Shown here: one piece after another, positions 7,775 through 15,879 of the stretch
Position numbering within the stretch: the first letter of the stretch is position 1
How the letters are laid out: each line of letters starts with the position of its first letter
DNA from: Hutsoniella sourekii ATCC 700629
GTDB taxonomy: Bacteria > Bacillota > Bacilli > Lactobacillales > Aerococcaceae
Length of the DNA stretch: 59,671 nt
NCBI RefSeq assembly: GCF_000518205.1
Contig: NZ_KI912400.1
Coordinates: 1-59,671, forward strand
Reading direction: 5' to 3'
Made by a program: the position numbers and the translations under genes
The notes under the pieces: generated by a model
What the model saw: only the letters and a program-made list of their open reading frames with translations
Told to the model about the DNA's origin: nothing
Database searches by the model: none

Positions 7775-8830
7775 CTAATCATCATCCCAATCGTCGTTCC
7801 AATCATCATCGTCCCAATCTTGCCAATCATCATCGTCATCCCAATCAGTCTCACCGATATCGTTCTGCCAATCATCATTAGTGTCTTGAGGGGGACTGGT
7901 TGGTATGGTTGGTTGATTAGGGCTAGGTGCGGTCGGTTGGTCGGTTACTTGAGATTCTGGCCTATTAGAGCTTGGTTGGTCGCTTGATTCTTCTGGGGCC
8001 AATAGAATCCGATTGCTTTGCAAGGCAAGCAGCAGTCGATCTTGAAAGTTTTGGTTCAGGATTTGCCGTCTATTGGCTGCTTGTTCTCGTCTATGAGCTT
8101 CTTCATCTATTCCCATTTGATAGAAGTGGGCCTTATCACCTAAGCGTTTTTGTTTTTCTTGAGCAGTCAGTGATTGACCTTCCTCTGGGCTCCATAACGG
8201 AATGTCCTTTTGGTCCGCTAGATATTGAGTGAATGATTGTTTGGATTGTTGGGACTTGCGATAGTCTTCGAGACTGGCAGGAGCTAGAATTAAATTCTTT
8301 TCCTGGGATCCATGACTTAGATTGTCAACAAGTTCCTCTTCTTGGAGATCATCTGTATAAGCAATGAAAATATCATGATCATCCTGCTGGTCAATATAGG
8401 ACTGGAGGTTAGGGTAGACTTCTTCAAGTGGCTTGCCCAAGAAGGCTTTAAACTCTTCTTGACCGGCTCCCATCTCAACGACTTGTCCCTTGGCATTGAG
8501 TTGGATTTCGAGGCTATCCTCTAAGCCAATACTCATAGCAGCTACCACTTGGTGGTAGGAGTGATTTTGATAGAAGAGAGTTCCACCAATGATTAAGATC
8601 AGGCAGGCTGCTACTAATAGGAATTGCCGTCTAAAAGTTGGTCGAATGATTTTATCTTTTGTCGGAGCTTGGGCCTTAGATGTTGCTAAGACATCTTCTT
8701 TTAAATAATAGATCTCTTGTCCAATAGCTAAACCAGGTTTAATGGCTATTTTCTGGAAGCGCCCCTCTTGGTCAATCACGATGGCATAGTCAGCTTCAAC
8801 TTTAGCAACTAGGGCCTTACGATAGTCCAT
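7775..8830 (-). CDS. rsgI: Anti-sigma-I factor RsgI with Asp/Trp-rich tail
   Basis: A membrane anti-sigma factor of 351 residues. Residues 1-50 form the cytosolic RsgI N-terminal domain that holds SigI; residues about 70-88 form the single membrane helix. Next comes the RsgI-type external segment (SIGLEDSLEIQLNAKGQVVE), in which the Asn-Pro of the usual xNPS motif is absent. A Gln/Lys-rich region and a Pro/Ser linker follow. The last 35 residues alternate Asp with Trp. The ATG at 8830 overlaps the sigI stop as TAATG and follows AAGGAGG. RsgI in other bacteria carries wall- or sugar-sensing domains outside; here the acidic tail may be the sensor, by inference only. Confidence 0.85.
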   Translation of the reverse strand: MDYRKALVAKVEADYAIVIDQEGRFQKIAIKPGLAIGQEIYYLKEDVLATSKAQAPTKDKIIRPTFRRQFLLVAACLILIIGGTLFYQNHSYHQVVAAMSIGLEDSLEIQLNAKGQVVEMGAGQEEFKAFLGKPLEEVYPNLQSYIDQQDDHDIFIAYTDDLQEEELVDNLSHGSQEKNLILAPASLEDYRKSQQSKQSFTQYLADQKDIPLWSPEEGQSLTAQEKQKRLGDKAHFYQMGIDEEAHRREQAANRRQILNQNFQDRLLLALQSNRILLAPEESSDQPSSNRPESQVTDQPTAPSPNQPTIPTSPPQDTNDDWQNDIGETDWDDDDDWQDWDDDDWNDDWDDD

Positions 8831-9462
8831 TAGGCATCCTCCTTTCTGATCCATTGGATGAGAAGTTGGCATTCTTCTTTGACCATAACAATCACTGAAA
8901 TGATAAAGGTCTTACTTCTTTGAATTACTTTAGTAGTAACGTTATTATAATCAGCCGTTACTTTAATGGGTAACCGCTTTTTCTTATAGAGTGGTTCAGT
9001 AATAGGCGGGTATTGGCTGGAACGAAGGGAGATAGAAATAGCTCTTTGGCGGGTATCTTCATGTTGCGGGGATTCCTCAACCAAGTTCTCCATGGTAATG
9101 CCAAAAGGCACTAACGCTTGTTGCCAGTGAGTGAGTTCTGATGAATAATCGGCTTGATGAGAATCATTGGCATCAGCTACTTGGACCCCTTCGTCAGTGA
9201 GCTGGTCCAGAGATAAAGAGTCTTGGTGTCTTTTCTCACGCCTGATGTGGTCAATCAAGCGACTCTTAATAACTAGCTTGACGTAGGGCAAGAAGGGTCC
9301 CTTATCTTCGTCATATTTGCGATAAGCTTCTTCAAATGCAATTAAAGCTACTGAGAAAGCATCGTCATTATGGACATGGACATATCTTCCAAGCGTTTCG
9401 CTAACAGTCTGAATGATAAAGCCGTAGTGGTCTTGAATCGCCTGATTAATCTCTGCAGTCAA
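8830..9462 (-). CDS. sigI: RNA polymerase sigma factor SigI
   Basis: 210 residues. The sigma-70 region 2 is seen in DDAFSVALIAFEEAYRKYDEDKG followed by FLPYVKLVIKSRLIDHIRREKR, the core-binding and -10-recognition part. The end (NNVTTKVIQRSKTFIISVIVMVK) matches the SigI C-terminal DNA-binding domain rather than an ordinary region 4. The start is TTG after AGGAGG. B. subtilis SigI responds to heat and envelope stress and is held by RsgI; the coupled rsgI gene fits this. The gene is preceded by a promoter that it shares with the CAP gene at 365, suggesting self-activation. SigI is not common in lactic cocci. Confidence 0.87.
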   Translation of the reverse strand: MTAEINQAIQDHYGFIIQTVSETLGRYVHVHNDDAFSVALIAFEEAYRKYDEDKGPFLPYVKLVIKSRLIDHIRREKRHQDSLSLDQLTDEGVQVADANDSHQADYSSELTHWQQALVPFGITMENLVEESPQHEDTRQRAISISLRSSQYPPITEPLYKKKRLPIKVTADYNNVTTKVIQRSKTFIISVIVMVKEECQLLIQWIRKEDA

Positions 9463-9526
9463 TCTAATCCTCCTAACTCTAATGGTATTATTAATATTGT
9501 ACTATAACTGCTCTTCATATAGTATA

Positions 9527-9554
9527 TACGAAGCTTCTGTCTATTTTAGGGACC
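9527..9554 (-). promoter_or_regulatory. Candidate SigI-dependent autoregulatory promoter
   Basis: On the minus strand, GGTCCCTAAAA (9554-9544), nine bases, GCTTCGTA (9534-9527). Both blocks and the gap are identical to those at 283-310. It lies 65 bases before the sigI TTG start. Confidence 0.65.
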
Positions 9555-9583
9555 AAAAAAAAGAGATTCCCATGGAATCTCTT
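9553..9583 (-). terminator. queT terminator
   Basis: A 10-bp stem (AAGAGATTCC / GGAATCTCTT) with a three-base loop, then eight T on the minus strand. It closes the queT transcript just upstream of the sigI promoter. Confidence 0.9.
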
Positions 9584-9589
9584 CGTTAA

Positions 9590-10117
9590 TTATTGATAAA
9601 AGTTGATGCGCTTGGCCAACGGATACATAATCAAGGCTCCTAGACCCATGGCAATAAATTCAGACAAGGCTAAGGTACCATAATTAAACCAAAATCCACC
9701 TGGTACTCCAATATGAACGAGCATGATGGCGATAATAAACATAGTCGCAGTAAAGGTTAAAGCCATAACGATAAACTGAATCAAGAGTGGATCCAGTCCT
9801 CCTTGGTATTTGTTAGCCAGTTGCTTGGCTAAATACCGCCCGAGAAGTAAAGAAACCAGGGTGTGGAAAGTACCGACCACGACGTCCAATGGTGTTGATA
9901 GGATGGCGTTGACAATGAAGACGCCTAGGGCAATCGCTGTCACATACCGCTTATGAAAAAGGCCTAAGTAGTTTAAGGCTTCTGAAATTCTAAACTGAAC
10001 GGCTCCAAAACCTAATGGGGCAATCAGAAAAGTTAAAGCCACATACAAGGCTGCTACAAGAGCGGTTCGGGTTAAACCGAAGGCGGTGGTGTCGACAAAC
10101 TGTTCTTTTTGTGTCAT
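9590..10117 (-). CDS. queT: Queuosine precursor transporter QueT
   Basis: 175 residues with five to six membrane helices. The family signature is clear: ALYVALTFLIAPLGFGAVQFRISEALNYL near the start, and STPLDVVVGTFHT in the middle. QueT is an ECF-type substrate component for queuosine precursors such as preQ1, used for tRNA wobble modification. It is a single-gene unit with its own promoter, leader and terminator. The leader resembles a preQ1-II riboswitch that hides the ribosome site, which is the known control of this family (COG4708). Confidence 0.88.
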   Translation of the reverse strand: MTQKEQFVDTTAFGLTRTALVAALYVALTFLIAPLGFGAVQFRISEALNYLGLFHKRYVTAIALGVFIVNAILSTPLDVVVGTFHTLVSLLLGRYLAKQLANKYQGGLDPLLIQFIVMALTFTATMFIIAIMLVHIGVPGGFWFNYGTLALSEFIAMGLGALIMYPLAKRINFYQ

Positions 10118-10123
10118 ATCTAT

Positions 10124-10203
10124 TTCTCCTTTATAGATCAGCTGGGCTGTCTAGTATTCTTGGCAACCAAAGGAAGAGAGCAAGCTCTACTGAAGTGTTG
10201 CCC
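10124..10203 (-). promoter_or_regulatory. Candidate preQ1-II-type riboswitch of queT
   Basis: The 80-base leader begins at the predicted transcript start. Stem P2 is GGCAAC (10202-10197) with GTTGCC (10167-10162). Its loop contains a small hairpin (AGAG-CTTG-CTCT) and then TTCCTTT (10175-10169), which can pair with the ribosome site AAAGGAG (10132-10126) to form a pseudoknot. A small hairpin CAGC-TGG-GCTG lies between (10139-10149). This order matches the preQ1-II fold of COG4708 leaders. The primary sequence is not a close match, so it may be a variant. Confidence 0.62.
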
Positions 10204-10207
10204 TTGA

Positions 10208-10236
10208 ATTGTAGAATGAATCCTACCATTTGTCAA
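10208..10236 (-). promoter_or_regulatory. queT promoter
   Basis: TTGACA (10236-10231), 17-base spacer, TACAAT (10213-10208). The predicted start of transcription near 10201 coincides with the first stem of the leader RNA. Confidence 0.8.
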
Positions 10237-10256
10237 TAAGTGGCGACAGGACAAGA

Positions 10257-10285
10257 TTGAATTCTCAAGTCCCTAAGGGTAAGAT
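10257..10285 (+). promoter_or_regulatory. Promoter of chromate transporter genes
   Basis: TTGAAT (10257-10262), 17-base spacer, TAAGAT (10280-10285), 20 bases before the first gene and divergent from queT. Confidence 0.55.
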
Positions 10286-10304
10286 TAGATAAAGGAGGGA
10301 TCAA

Positions 10305-10883
10305 ATGACAGCACCTGAAACTAATCGGGGTCTCCTATTGAGAAAGTTATTTATATCGACATTGACTTTAAGTGCCTTTACCTTTGGCGGCGGTTATGTC
10401 ATTGTAACCATGATGAAAAAGACCTTTGTTGATGACTTTGCTTGGATTGATGAAGAAGAGATGTTAGATTTGGTCGCCATTGCTCAGTCTGCTCCTGGAG
10501 CAATGGCTGTCAATGGAGCCATCGTTGTTGGTTATAAATTAGCGGGTATTTCTGGAGTCCTGACAGCAGTGGTGGCCACGATTATTCCGCCATTTTTGAT
10601 TATTTCCTTGATCTCTATCTTTTATGAAGCTTTTATTAGCTATAAGCCAATTGCTTGGTTGTTTGAGGGCATGCAGGTGGGTGTCGCAGCGGTTATTCTT
10701 TCGGTTGTCTTTGATATGGGTAGAGGTGTCTTGGCCTCTAGAAATAGGTTGTCTATCTTATCGATGATTTTTGCTTTTCTAGCCCATTATTTTTGGGGCT
10801 TGAATGTTATCTATTTGATATTAATAGGAATAGGTCTAGGGCTACTTCAATTTTGGCTGACTAGTAAGGAGGGCTCAAGATGA
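10305..10883 (+). CDS. Chromate transporter, CHR family half protein (first)
   Basis: 192 residues and about six membrane helices. The CHR-family pattern is present: SAFTFGGGYVIVTMM, then DLVAIAQSAPGAMAVNGA (the QSxPGxxxxN motif). Short-chain CHR proteins work as pairs of opposite membrane orientation, and a second half follows with a four-base overlap. In some bacteria these export chromate; in others the ion is unknown. The start follows AAAGGAGGG. Confidence 0.87.
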   Translation: MTAPETNRGLLLRKLFISTLTLSAFTFGGGYVIVTMMKKTFVDDFAWIDEEEMLDLVAIAQSAPGAMAVNGAIVVGYKLAGISGVLTAVVATIIPPFLIISLISIFYEAFISYKPIAWLFEGMQVGVAAVILSVVFDMGRGVLASRNRLSILSMIFAFLAHYFWGLNVIYLILIGIGLGLLQFWLTSKEGSR

Positions 10884-11434
10884 TTTATTGGCAATTATTT
10901 CTAGCTTTTTTGAAAGTTGGAGCATTCAGTTTTGGGGGTGGTTATGCCGCGATTCCCTTTATTCAATCTGAGGTCGTTGAAGCTCAGGGTTGGTTGACCC
11001 TTAGTCAATTCAATGATCTGATTACCATTTCCCAAATGACCCCGGGACCGATTGCTATTAATGCTGCCACCTTTGTTGGAATCCGTGTGGCAGGTATTTG
11101 GGGTGCTATAGTCGCTACCTTAGGGTCCATCCTACCTTCGGTTATTCTAGTCTCCATCCTCGCCTATTTCTATATGCGCTATCGTCGATTGGATCTCTTA
11201 CAATTTATTTTATTAGCGCTTCGACCAATCATCGTCGCATTAATAGCCACAGCAGGCATTAGCCTGTTACAGACGGCCCTTTTGCCTTCAAAGGCTATAA
11301 CCTTGAGCGCGATTCCTCTTACTCTTGTCGTTATTTTCTGTGTGAGCTTATTCTTGCTCAGAAAGACCCAGTTGAATACGATTGTTGTGATGGTGTTGGC
11401 AGGAGTGATCAATTTACTTTTCCACAGCTTATAG
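10880..11434 (+). CDS. Chromate transporter, CHR family half protein (second)
   Basis: 184 residues, partner of the preceding half protein, with the start overlapping its stop as ATGA. It repeats the family motifs: GAFSFGGGYAAIPFI and DLITISQMTPGPIAINAATFVG. The end of the gene overlaps the first DnaA-box-like site of a cluster. Confidence 0.87.
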   Translation: MIYWQLFLAFLKVGAFSFGGGYAAIPFIQSEVVEAQGWLTLSQFNDLITISQMTPGPIAINAATFVGIRVAGIWGAIVATLGSILPSVILVSILAYFYMRYRRLDLLQFILLALRPIIVALIATAGISLLQTALLPSKAITLSAIPLTLVVIFCVSLFLLRKTQLNTIVVMVLAGVINLLFHSL

Positions 11435-11473
11435 AAACTTATCAACAAAAATCTGTGGATAACTTGTGAAAAA
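11418..11473. other. Cluster of four DnaA-box-like sites
   Basis: TTTTCCACA (11418-11426, plus), TTATCAACA (11439-11447, plus), TGTGGATAA (11454-11462, minus, perfect consensus) and TGTGAAAAA (11465-11473, minus). Three of the four fit TTWTNCACA and one differs by a base. The middle two form an inverted pair. There is no dnaA or dnaN here, so this is more likely a DnaA-binding cluster outside oriC than the origin itself. Confidence 0.5.
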
Positions 11474-11578
11474 TTAGGAACAAACGAAAAGAGATTGCCA
11501 AGCAGAGACAAATCCTATATTCTATCCCTAAAGTGATTACTTGCTTGTTAAACAAGTTAGAGAAAGTGAGTGTATGGC

Positions 11579-12052
11579 GTGAAGAAAATTTTACAGTTAT
11601 TGTTAGCTCTGTTCATGGGGGTAAGTCTGACTGCTTGCCAACCAGAAGAGAAGCAGCCGGTTAATCCTGAAGAATCGCAATTTGCCTCTGAATTTGAATC
11701 AGTTGTCGAAGATCAGGTCGCTAAGGATGCGGAATCATTTAACGAGAAGCAGAGCAAAGAACAAGATCCTGAAGTAAGTCAGATTCAGTTGGCCTTAGTT
11801 GTTGATGGTCAAGAGATTTTATCAGAAACTTATGATGCAGAGCCAGGAACTCCTTTATTGGATGTGATGGAAGCCCACCTGGATGTCCAAGCAAGTGATG
11901 GCTTTATTGAATCCATCAATGGTCACAGTCAGTCTCCAGCAGATAATTATTATTGGCTTTATACTGTTGACGGCGAGCCAGCAGATGTCGGGGCTGATCA
12001 GTGGAAGATAGAAGATGGTCAGGAAATCGTTTGGACTTTGAGTAAGCTATAA
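11579..12052 (+). CDS. DUF4430-domain lipoprotein
   Basis: 157 residues. The signal peptide ends in the lipobox VSLTAC, so it should be lipid-anchored outside the cell. After an acidic linker comes a DUF4430-type domain: LDVMEAHLDVQASDGFIESI, then DNYYWLYTVDGEPADVG and DGQEIVWTLSKL. This fold resembles the small domain of cobalamin-binding transcobalamin/intrinsic factor. The GTG at 11579 (VKKILQ) is favoured over a GTG three codons earlier because of spacing from AAAGTGAG. Its stop overlaps the start of an ECF S component, so the two probably act together to capture and import a cofactor, perhaps a corrinoid; the substrate is inference. Confidence 0.78.
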   Translation: MKKILQLLLALFMGVSLTACQPEEKQPVNPEESQFASEFESVVEDQVAKDAESFNEKQSKEQDPEVSQIQLALVVDGQEILSETYDAEPGTPLLDVMEAHLDVQASDGFIESINGHSQSPADNYYWLYTVDGEPADVGADQWKIEDGQEIVWTLSKL

Positions 12053-12594
12053 TGGATCAACAATCCAAGACTGCCTATCCAGCTAGCCGGATTACGGCAT
12101 TAGCCTTGGCGATAAGTTTTTCTGTGGTGGGTCGATTGATTTTCCAAGTTCTACCTAATGTCCAACCCATGACAGTTATTATCGTCTTGTTAACCCTGTA
12201 TTTAGGTCTTGTTAATGGGTTGATTGTTGCTCTGGGATCATTGCTTCTTTCTAATTTGTTATTAGGGATGGGACCTTGGATGATCGGGCAAGCTTTGGCC
12301 TATTTTGTGCTTGTAGTCCTAACTAGTCTTTTGACTAAGCGGTTAGACTCACTTCGAATGAGAAAGTATGGTCAGCTTGGATTAGCTAGCTACTGCTTTT
12401 TTCTTGGAATCTTGTATGGGTGGGTCATTTCAATTTACATGGTTAAGGTATTTGCTATGCCTAATTTTTGGGCTTATTATTTACGGGGTATCCCCTATGA
12501 TTTTTTACATGGATTAGGAAATTTCTGTTTCTATCTAATCCTACAGCCTCTTTTATCGCCCTATTTAGCAAAGATTCGACTAAAGGTGTCCTGA
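12052..12594 (+). CDS. ECF transporter S component (substrate unknown, cobalamin-like?)
   Basis: 180 residues with about six membrane helices and the ECF substrate-component look: ALALAISFSVVGRLIF at the start, then LGLVNGLIVALGSLLLSNLL and a GMGPWMIGQAL segment. It starts inside the stop of the DUF4430 lipoprotein gene (TAATG), indicating coupled translation. ATPase and T subunits are not in the window, as expected for shared group-II ECF modules. The partner lipoprotein suggests a corrinoid, but other vitamins are possible. Confidence 0.78.
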   Translation: MDQQSKTAYPASRITALALAISFSVVGRLIFQVLPNVQPMTVIIVLLTLYLGLVNGLIVALGSLLLSNLLLGMGPWMIGQALAYFVLVVLTSLLTKRLDSLRMRKYGQLGLASYCFFLGILYGWVISIYMVKVFAMPNFWAYYLRGIPYDFLHGLGNFCFYLILQPLLSPYLAKIRLKVS

Positions 12595-12595
12595 C

Positions 12596-12641
12596 TTGAA
12601 AATAAATGGATTTCCAAGTATAATAGTCAAAGAAGGTCAAG
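12596..12641 (+). promoter_or_regulatory. ctsR promoter P1 with CtsR operator
   Basis: TTGAAA (12596-12601), 17 bases, TATAAT (12619-12624). A CtsR heptad pair, AGTCAAA-GAA-GGTCAAG (12625-12641), directly abuts the -10. Confidence 0.8.
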
Positions 12642-12655
12642 ATTTAAGATTGGAC

Positions 12656-12701
12656 TTGTCTTGCCTTTCTTTTTAACTTATAATAGTCAAAGATAGTCAA
12701 T
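12656..12701 (+). promoter_or_regulatory. ctsR promoter P2 with CtsR operator
   Basis: TTGTCT (12656-12661), 17 bases, TATAAT (12679-12684), then AGTCAAA-GAT-AGTCAAT (12685-12701), a second CtsR heptad pair in the same position as at P1. Tandem repressed promoters indicate heat-shock autoregulation. Confidence 0.8.
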
Positions 12702-12725
12702 GTTAGGCAGAGAGGAGGCTAGAAG

Positions 12726-13193
12726 ATGAGCAAACGAAACATGTCGGATATTATTGAACAGTACCTTAAAAGTTTTTTGCAAAATCAAGAGCAATTAGAA
12801 ATCAAGCGGAGTGATATCGCTGAGCGTTTCGACTGTGTTCCTTCTCAAATCAATTACGTGATTAATACTCGTTTCACTCAAGAGCATGGTTATATGGTTG
12901 AGAGTAAACGGGGTGGTGGCGGTTATATTCGAATACTTAAGATTGAGTTAGTGGGTGAAGTGGCAGCCATTGACCAGATGATTGAATTGATAGGAAATCG
13001 CCTCAATTACCGCAATGCCGTTAATATTATTGATACCTTGTATAAGAATGAGATTATTAGTCAAAGAGAAGCCTTAATCATGGATGCGATGTTATCCAGT
13101 GAAGTCCTTGGACAAGCAGGTGCTCAAGAAGCGTCTCTGCGAGCCAATCTATTGACACAAGCCTTAGAACAGTTGAGAATAGACTACAATTAA
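12726..13193 (+). CDS. ctsR: Heat-shock transcriptional repressor CtsR
   Basis: 155 residues. The N-terminal DNA-binding domain includes IEQYLKSFLQNQEQLEIKRSDIAERF, CVPSQINYVINTRFT, and the wing YMVESKRGGGGYIRI, whose Arg and Gly-rich loop read the CtsR box. CtsR represses clp genes and is removed at high temperature. It has two operators in its own promoter region and forms an operon with clpC. The kinase-like mcsA-mcsB genes that lie between ctsR and clpC in Bacillus are absent, as in most Lactobacillales. Confidence 0.95.
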   Translation: MSKRNMSDIIEQYLKSFLQNQEQLEIKRSDIAERFDCVPSQINYVINTRFTQEHGYMVESKRGGGGYIRILKIELVGEVAAIDQMIELIGNRLNYRNAVNIIDTLYKNEIISQREALIMDAMLSSEVLGQAGAQEASLRANLLTQALEQLRIDYN

Positions 13194-13204
13194 GAGGTGA
13201 TAGA

Positions 13205-15688
13205 ATGTTTGAAGAATTATTTACAGAGAGTGCAAGGCAAGCAATGGTCTTTGCTGCCGAACAAGCTTATTATATGCGTCACCAAGCGATTGGAACGGAA
13301 CATATTTTGCTCGGTTTAGCCCGTGAAGAAAAGGGAATAGCAGGGAAAGCCTTACGCGATTCAGGAGCAAGTTATGATCGTTTGTTAGCTGAGTTAGAAG
13401 CGATTCATGGGCGCGTAGCCAGTCCTGCTGCCCACGGTGAAATTGTGATTCCCTATTCACCAAGAGCCAAGAAGGTTATTATGAATGCTTCCAACGATGC
13501 CAAGCGCCTTGGGGCGCCTAAGGTTGGAACAGAGCATCTTCTATTAGGTATGCTCAAAGAGGAGATCATGGCGACCGTTATCTTACGCAATGTCGGTCTA
13601 GATATTGCTGAATTACGTAAGCTGGTCTACGATATGATTGGCATCAGTCAACAGCAAGCTAGTCGTAGTGGTAATTCCAGAATTCGTACCAGTAAAAGTA
13701 ACCAAAAACCAGGTCAATCGAACTCTAAGACACCGACCTTGGATTCTGTCGCTAGAGATTTAACCCAGCTAGCCCGAGATGGTAAGCTAGATCCGGTTAT
13801 TGGTCGGGATGAGGAAGCTCGTCGTATGGTTCAGATCCTCAGTCGTCGAACCAAAAATAACCCCGTCTTAGTAGGTGAACCAGGAGTTGGTAAAACAGCT
13901 ATTGCTGAAGGATTAGCTCAACTCATGGTATCTGGTCAAGTACCGGAAGATATTGCTTCTAAACGCTTGATGATGCTAGATATGGGGTCTTTAGTAGCTG
14001 GGACCAAGTACCGCGGTGAGTTTGAAGAGCGGATGAAGAATATCATTGAAGAAATAAGTGAGGACGGCCATACCATCTTATTCATTGATGAATTGCATAC
14101 CTTAATTGGTACAGGTGGAGCTGAAGGATCTGTTGATGCTTCTAATATCATGAAGCCTGCTCTAGCTCGTGGAGAGATTCAAGTGGTCGGTGCTACGACC
14201 TTGGATGAATACCAAAAATACGTTGAAAAAGATGCCGCTCTTGAACGTCGTTTTTCTAAAGTAATGGTCGAAGAACCGAGTCAACAAGATTCAATTAAGA
14301 TTTTGGAAGGCTTGAGAGAGCGTTATGAGAAACACCACAGAGTAGAAATTACTGACCAAGCCATTCAAGCAGCAGTTAAGCTCAGCGTACGATACTTAAC
14401 GGAACGTCGCTTGCCAGATAAGGCTGTTGACTTAATGGATGAAGCAGCGGCTAAGGTTCGCATTGATGAGACCACTCATTCATCAACTAGCCATGAATTA
14501 GAACTCGCCATCCGTAAGATTATCGAAGATAAAGAAGCAGCGATCCTGGCACGTGATTTTGACCGGGCGGCGAGTCTTCGAGAAGAAGAAGTGGCTATGG
14601 AAGAAAAACTAGAAAAAGCTAAATTAGAAGAAGATTCAGATGAAAGTAAGGCAAAACTTCAAGTTACAGACGAAGATGTTGCCGAAGTGGTAGCACTCGC
14701 AACCGGAATCCCGGTTCGACAATTAGATGAAGATGAAGTGAAACGTCTAGTGAACTTAGAAGCCGAACTACATGAACGCGTAATTGGTCAAGATGAGGCT
14801 GTTTCAGCAGTCTCCAAGGCGATTCGCCGGGCTCATTCTGGCTTGAAGTCACCTAAGCGTCCGATTGGATCCTTCTTATTCCTAGGGCCAACAGGTGTCG
14901 GTAAGACCGAATTGGCACGAGCTATTGCTGAGACCTTGTTTGGCAGCGAAGACAATATGATCCGAGTGGATATGTCTGAGTATATGGAGAAACACAGTGT
15001 TTCCCGTCTCGTCGGCTCTCCTCCAGGTTATGTTGGTTATGATGAAGCCGGCCAGTTAACTGAATTGGTTCGTCAGAAACCTTATAGTGTGATCTTGTTA
15101 GACGAGGTTGAAAAGGCCCATCCGGACGTCTTTAATATATTATTGCAAGTCTTTGATGATGGCCACCTAACCGATGGTAAGGGGCGTAAGGTAGACTTTA
15201 GAAATACAATTATTATTATGACTTCTAACTTAGGAGCAACAGCCTTAAGAGATGAGAAATCTGTTGGATTCGGCGCCGTGAGTTACGAACAAAACTTTGA
15301 AGCGATGGAAAAACGGATCTTAGAAGAATTGAAAAAGGCCTTCCGTCCGGAGTTCATTAACCGAATCGATGAAATCGTCGTCTTCCATACTCTTGAAAAA
15401 GAACAAATTCGTGATATTGTGAAATTACAGACCCAAGAGATTGTCAATCGTCTAGATGAACTGGAAATTTCTGCTCGAGTCACGGATACCGCCATTGATA
15501 TAATCGCTGAAGCCGGCTTTGATCCAGAATATGGTGCTCGACCAATCCGTCGTGCCATTCAAAAACAAATCGAAGATGAATTGAGTGAGTTGATGTTGAA
15601 TGGAGATATTCAGCTGGGTGATGAAATAACCATAGGTGGTCGCCAAGGTAATATCAATATCAATAATCGCTCCAAGCAAAAAGCTTAG
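13205..15688 (+). CDS. clpC: Clp protease ATP-binding subunit ClpC
   Basis: 827 residues, the usual ClpC length. Two Clp N repeats at residues 1-150, the first AAA+ module with GEPGVGKT near residue 224, a UVR-like middle coiled coil (AAILARDFDRAASLREEE), and the second AAA+ module with GPTGVGKT near residue 560. C-terminal D2-small domain follows. ClpC unfolds substrates for ClpP and works with adaptors. It lies 11 bases after ctsR and shares the CtsR-controlled promoters. A strong terminator follows. Confidence 0.96.
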   Translation: MFEELFTESARQAMVFAAEQAYYMRHQAIGTEHILLGLAREEKGIAGKALRDSGASYDRLLAELEAIHGRVASPAAHGEIVIPYSPRAKKVIMNASNDAKRLGAPKVGTEHLLLGMLKEEIMATVILRNVGLDIAELRKLVYDMIGISQQQASRSGNSRIRTSKSNQKPGQSNSKTPTLDSVARDLTQLARDGKLDPVIGRDEEARRMVQILSRRTKNNPVLVGEPGVGKTAIAEGLAQLMVSGQVPEDIASKRLMMLDMGSLVAGTKYRGEFEERMKNIIEEISEDGHTILFIDELHTLIGTGGAEGSVDASNIMKPALARGEIQVVGATTLDEYQKYVEKDAALERRFSKVMVEEPSQQDSIKILEGLRERYEKHHRVEITDQAIQAAVKLSVRYLTERRLPDKAVDLMDEAAAKVRIDETTHSSTSHELELAIRKIIEDKEAAILARDFDRAASLREEEVAMEEKLEKAKLEEDSDESKAKLQVTDEDVAEVVALATGIPVRQLDEDEVKRLVNLEAELHERVIGQDEAVSAVSKAIRRAHSGLKSPKRPIGSFLFLGPTGVGKTELARAIAETLFGSEDNMIRVDMSEYMEKHSVSRLVGSPPGYVGYDEAGQLTELVRQKPYSVILLDEVEKAHPDVFNILLQVFDDGHLTDGKGRKVDFRNTIIIMTSNLGATALRDEKSVGFGAVSYEQNFEAMEKRILEELKKAFRPEFINRIDEIVVFHTLEKEQIRDIVKLQTQEIVNRLDELEISARVTDTAIDIIAEAGFDPEYGARPIRRAIQKQIEDELSELMLNGDIQLGDEITIGGRQGNININNRSKQKA

Positions 15689-15732
15689 TGGATTGATAAG
15701 GCTGAAGCTTATTCCTTTAAATTCAATGCTTT

Positions 15733-15777
15733 AACCGGATAGTCTCTCATAATTGAGAGACTATCCGGTTTTTTTAT
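15733..15777 (+). terminator. clpC operon terminator
   Basis: A 17-bp perfect stem (15733-15749 with 15754-15770), loop TAAT, then a T run. Confidence 0.95.
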
Positions 15778-15828
15778 TGCCAGCTGAAGCGACTAGAGTC
15801 TTTAAGAATAGGAGCTTAAGCGCTTTTG

Positions 15829-15837
15829 TGGTATAAT
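15829..15837 (+). promoter_or_regulatory. Extended -10 promoter
   Basis: TGGTATAAT, an extended -10, 42 bases before the small membrane-protein gene at 15880; no clear -35. Confidence 0.6.
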
Positions 15838-15879
15838 TAATCGTGTAGTAAAATAGGATAGGTACAGGAGGAAAATACT

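Noticed and set aside
11418-11473. Replication origin
   Set aside because: No dnaA-dnaN, no clear AT-rich unwinding element; a DnaA-binding cluster is the safer reading.
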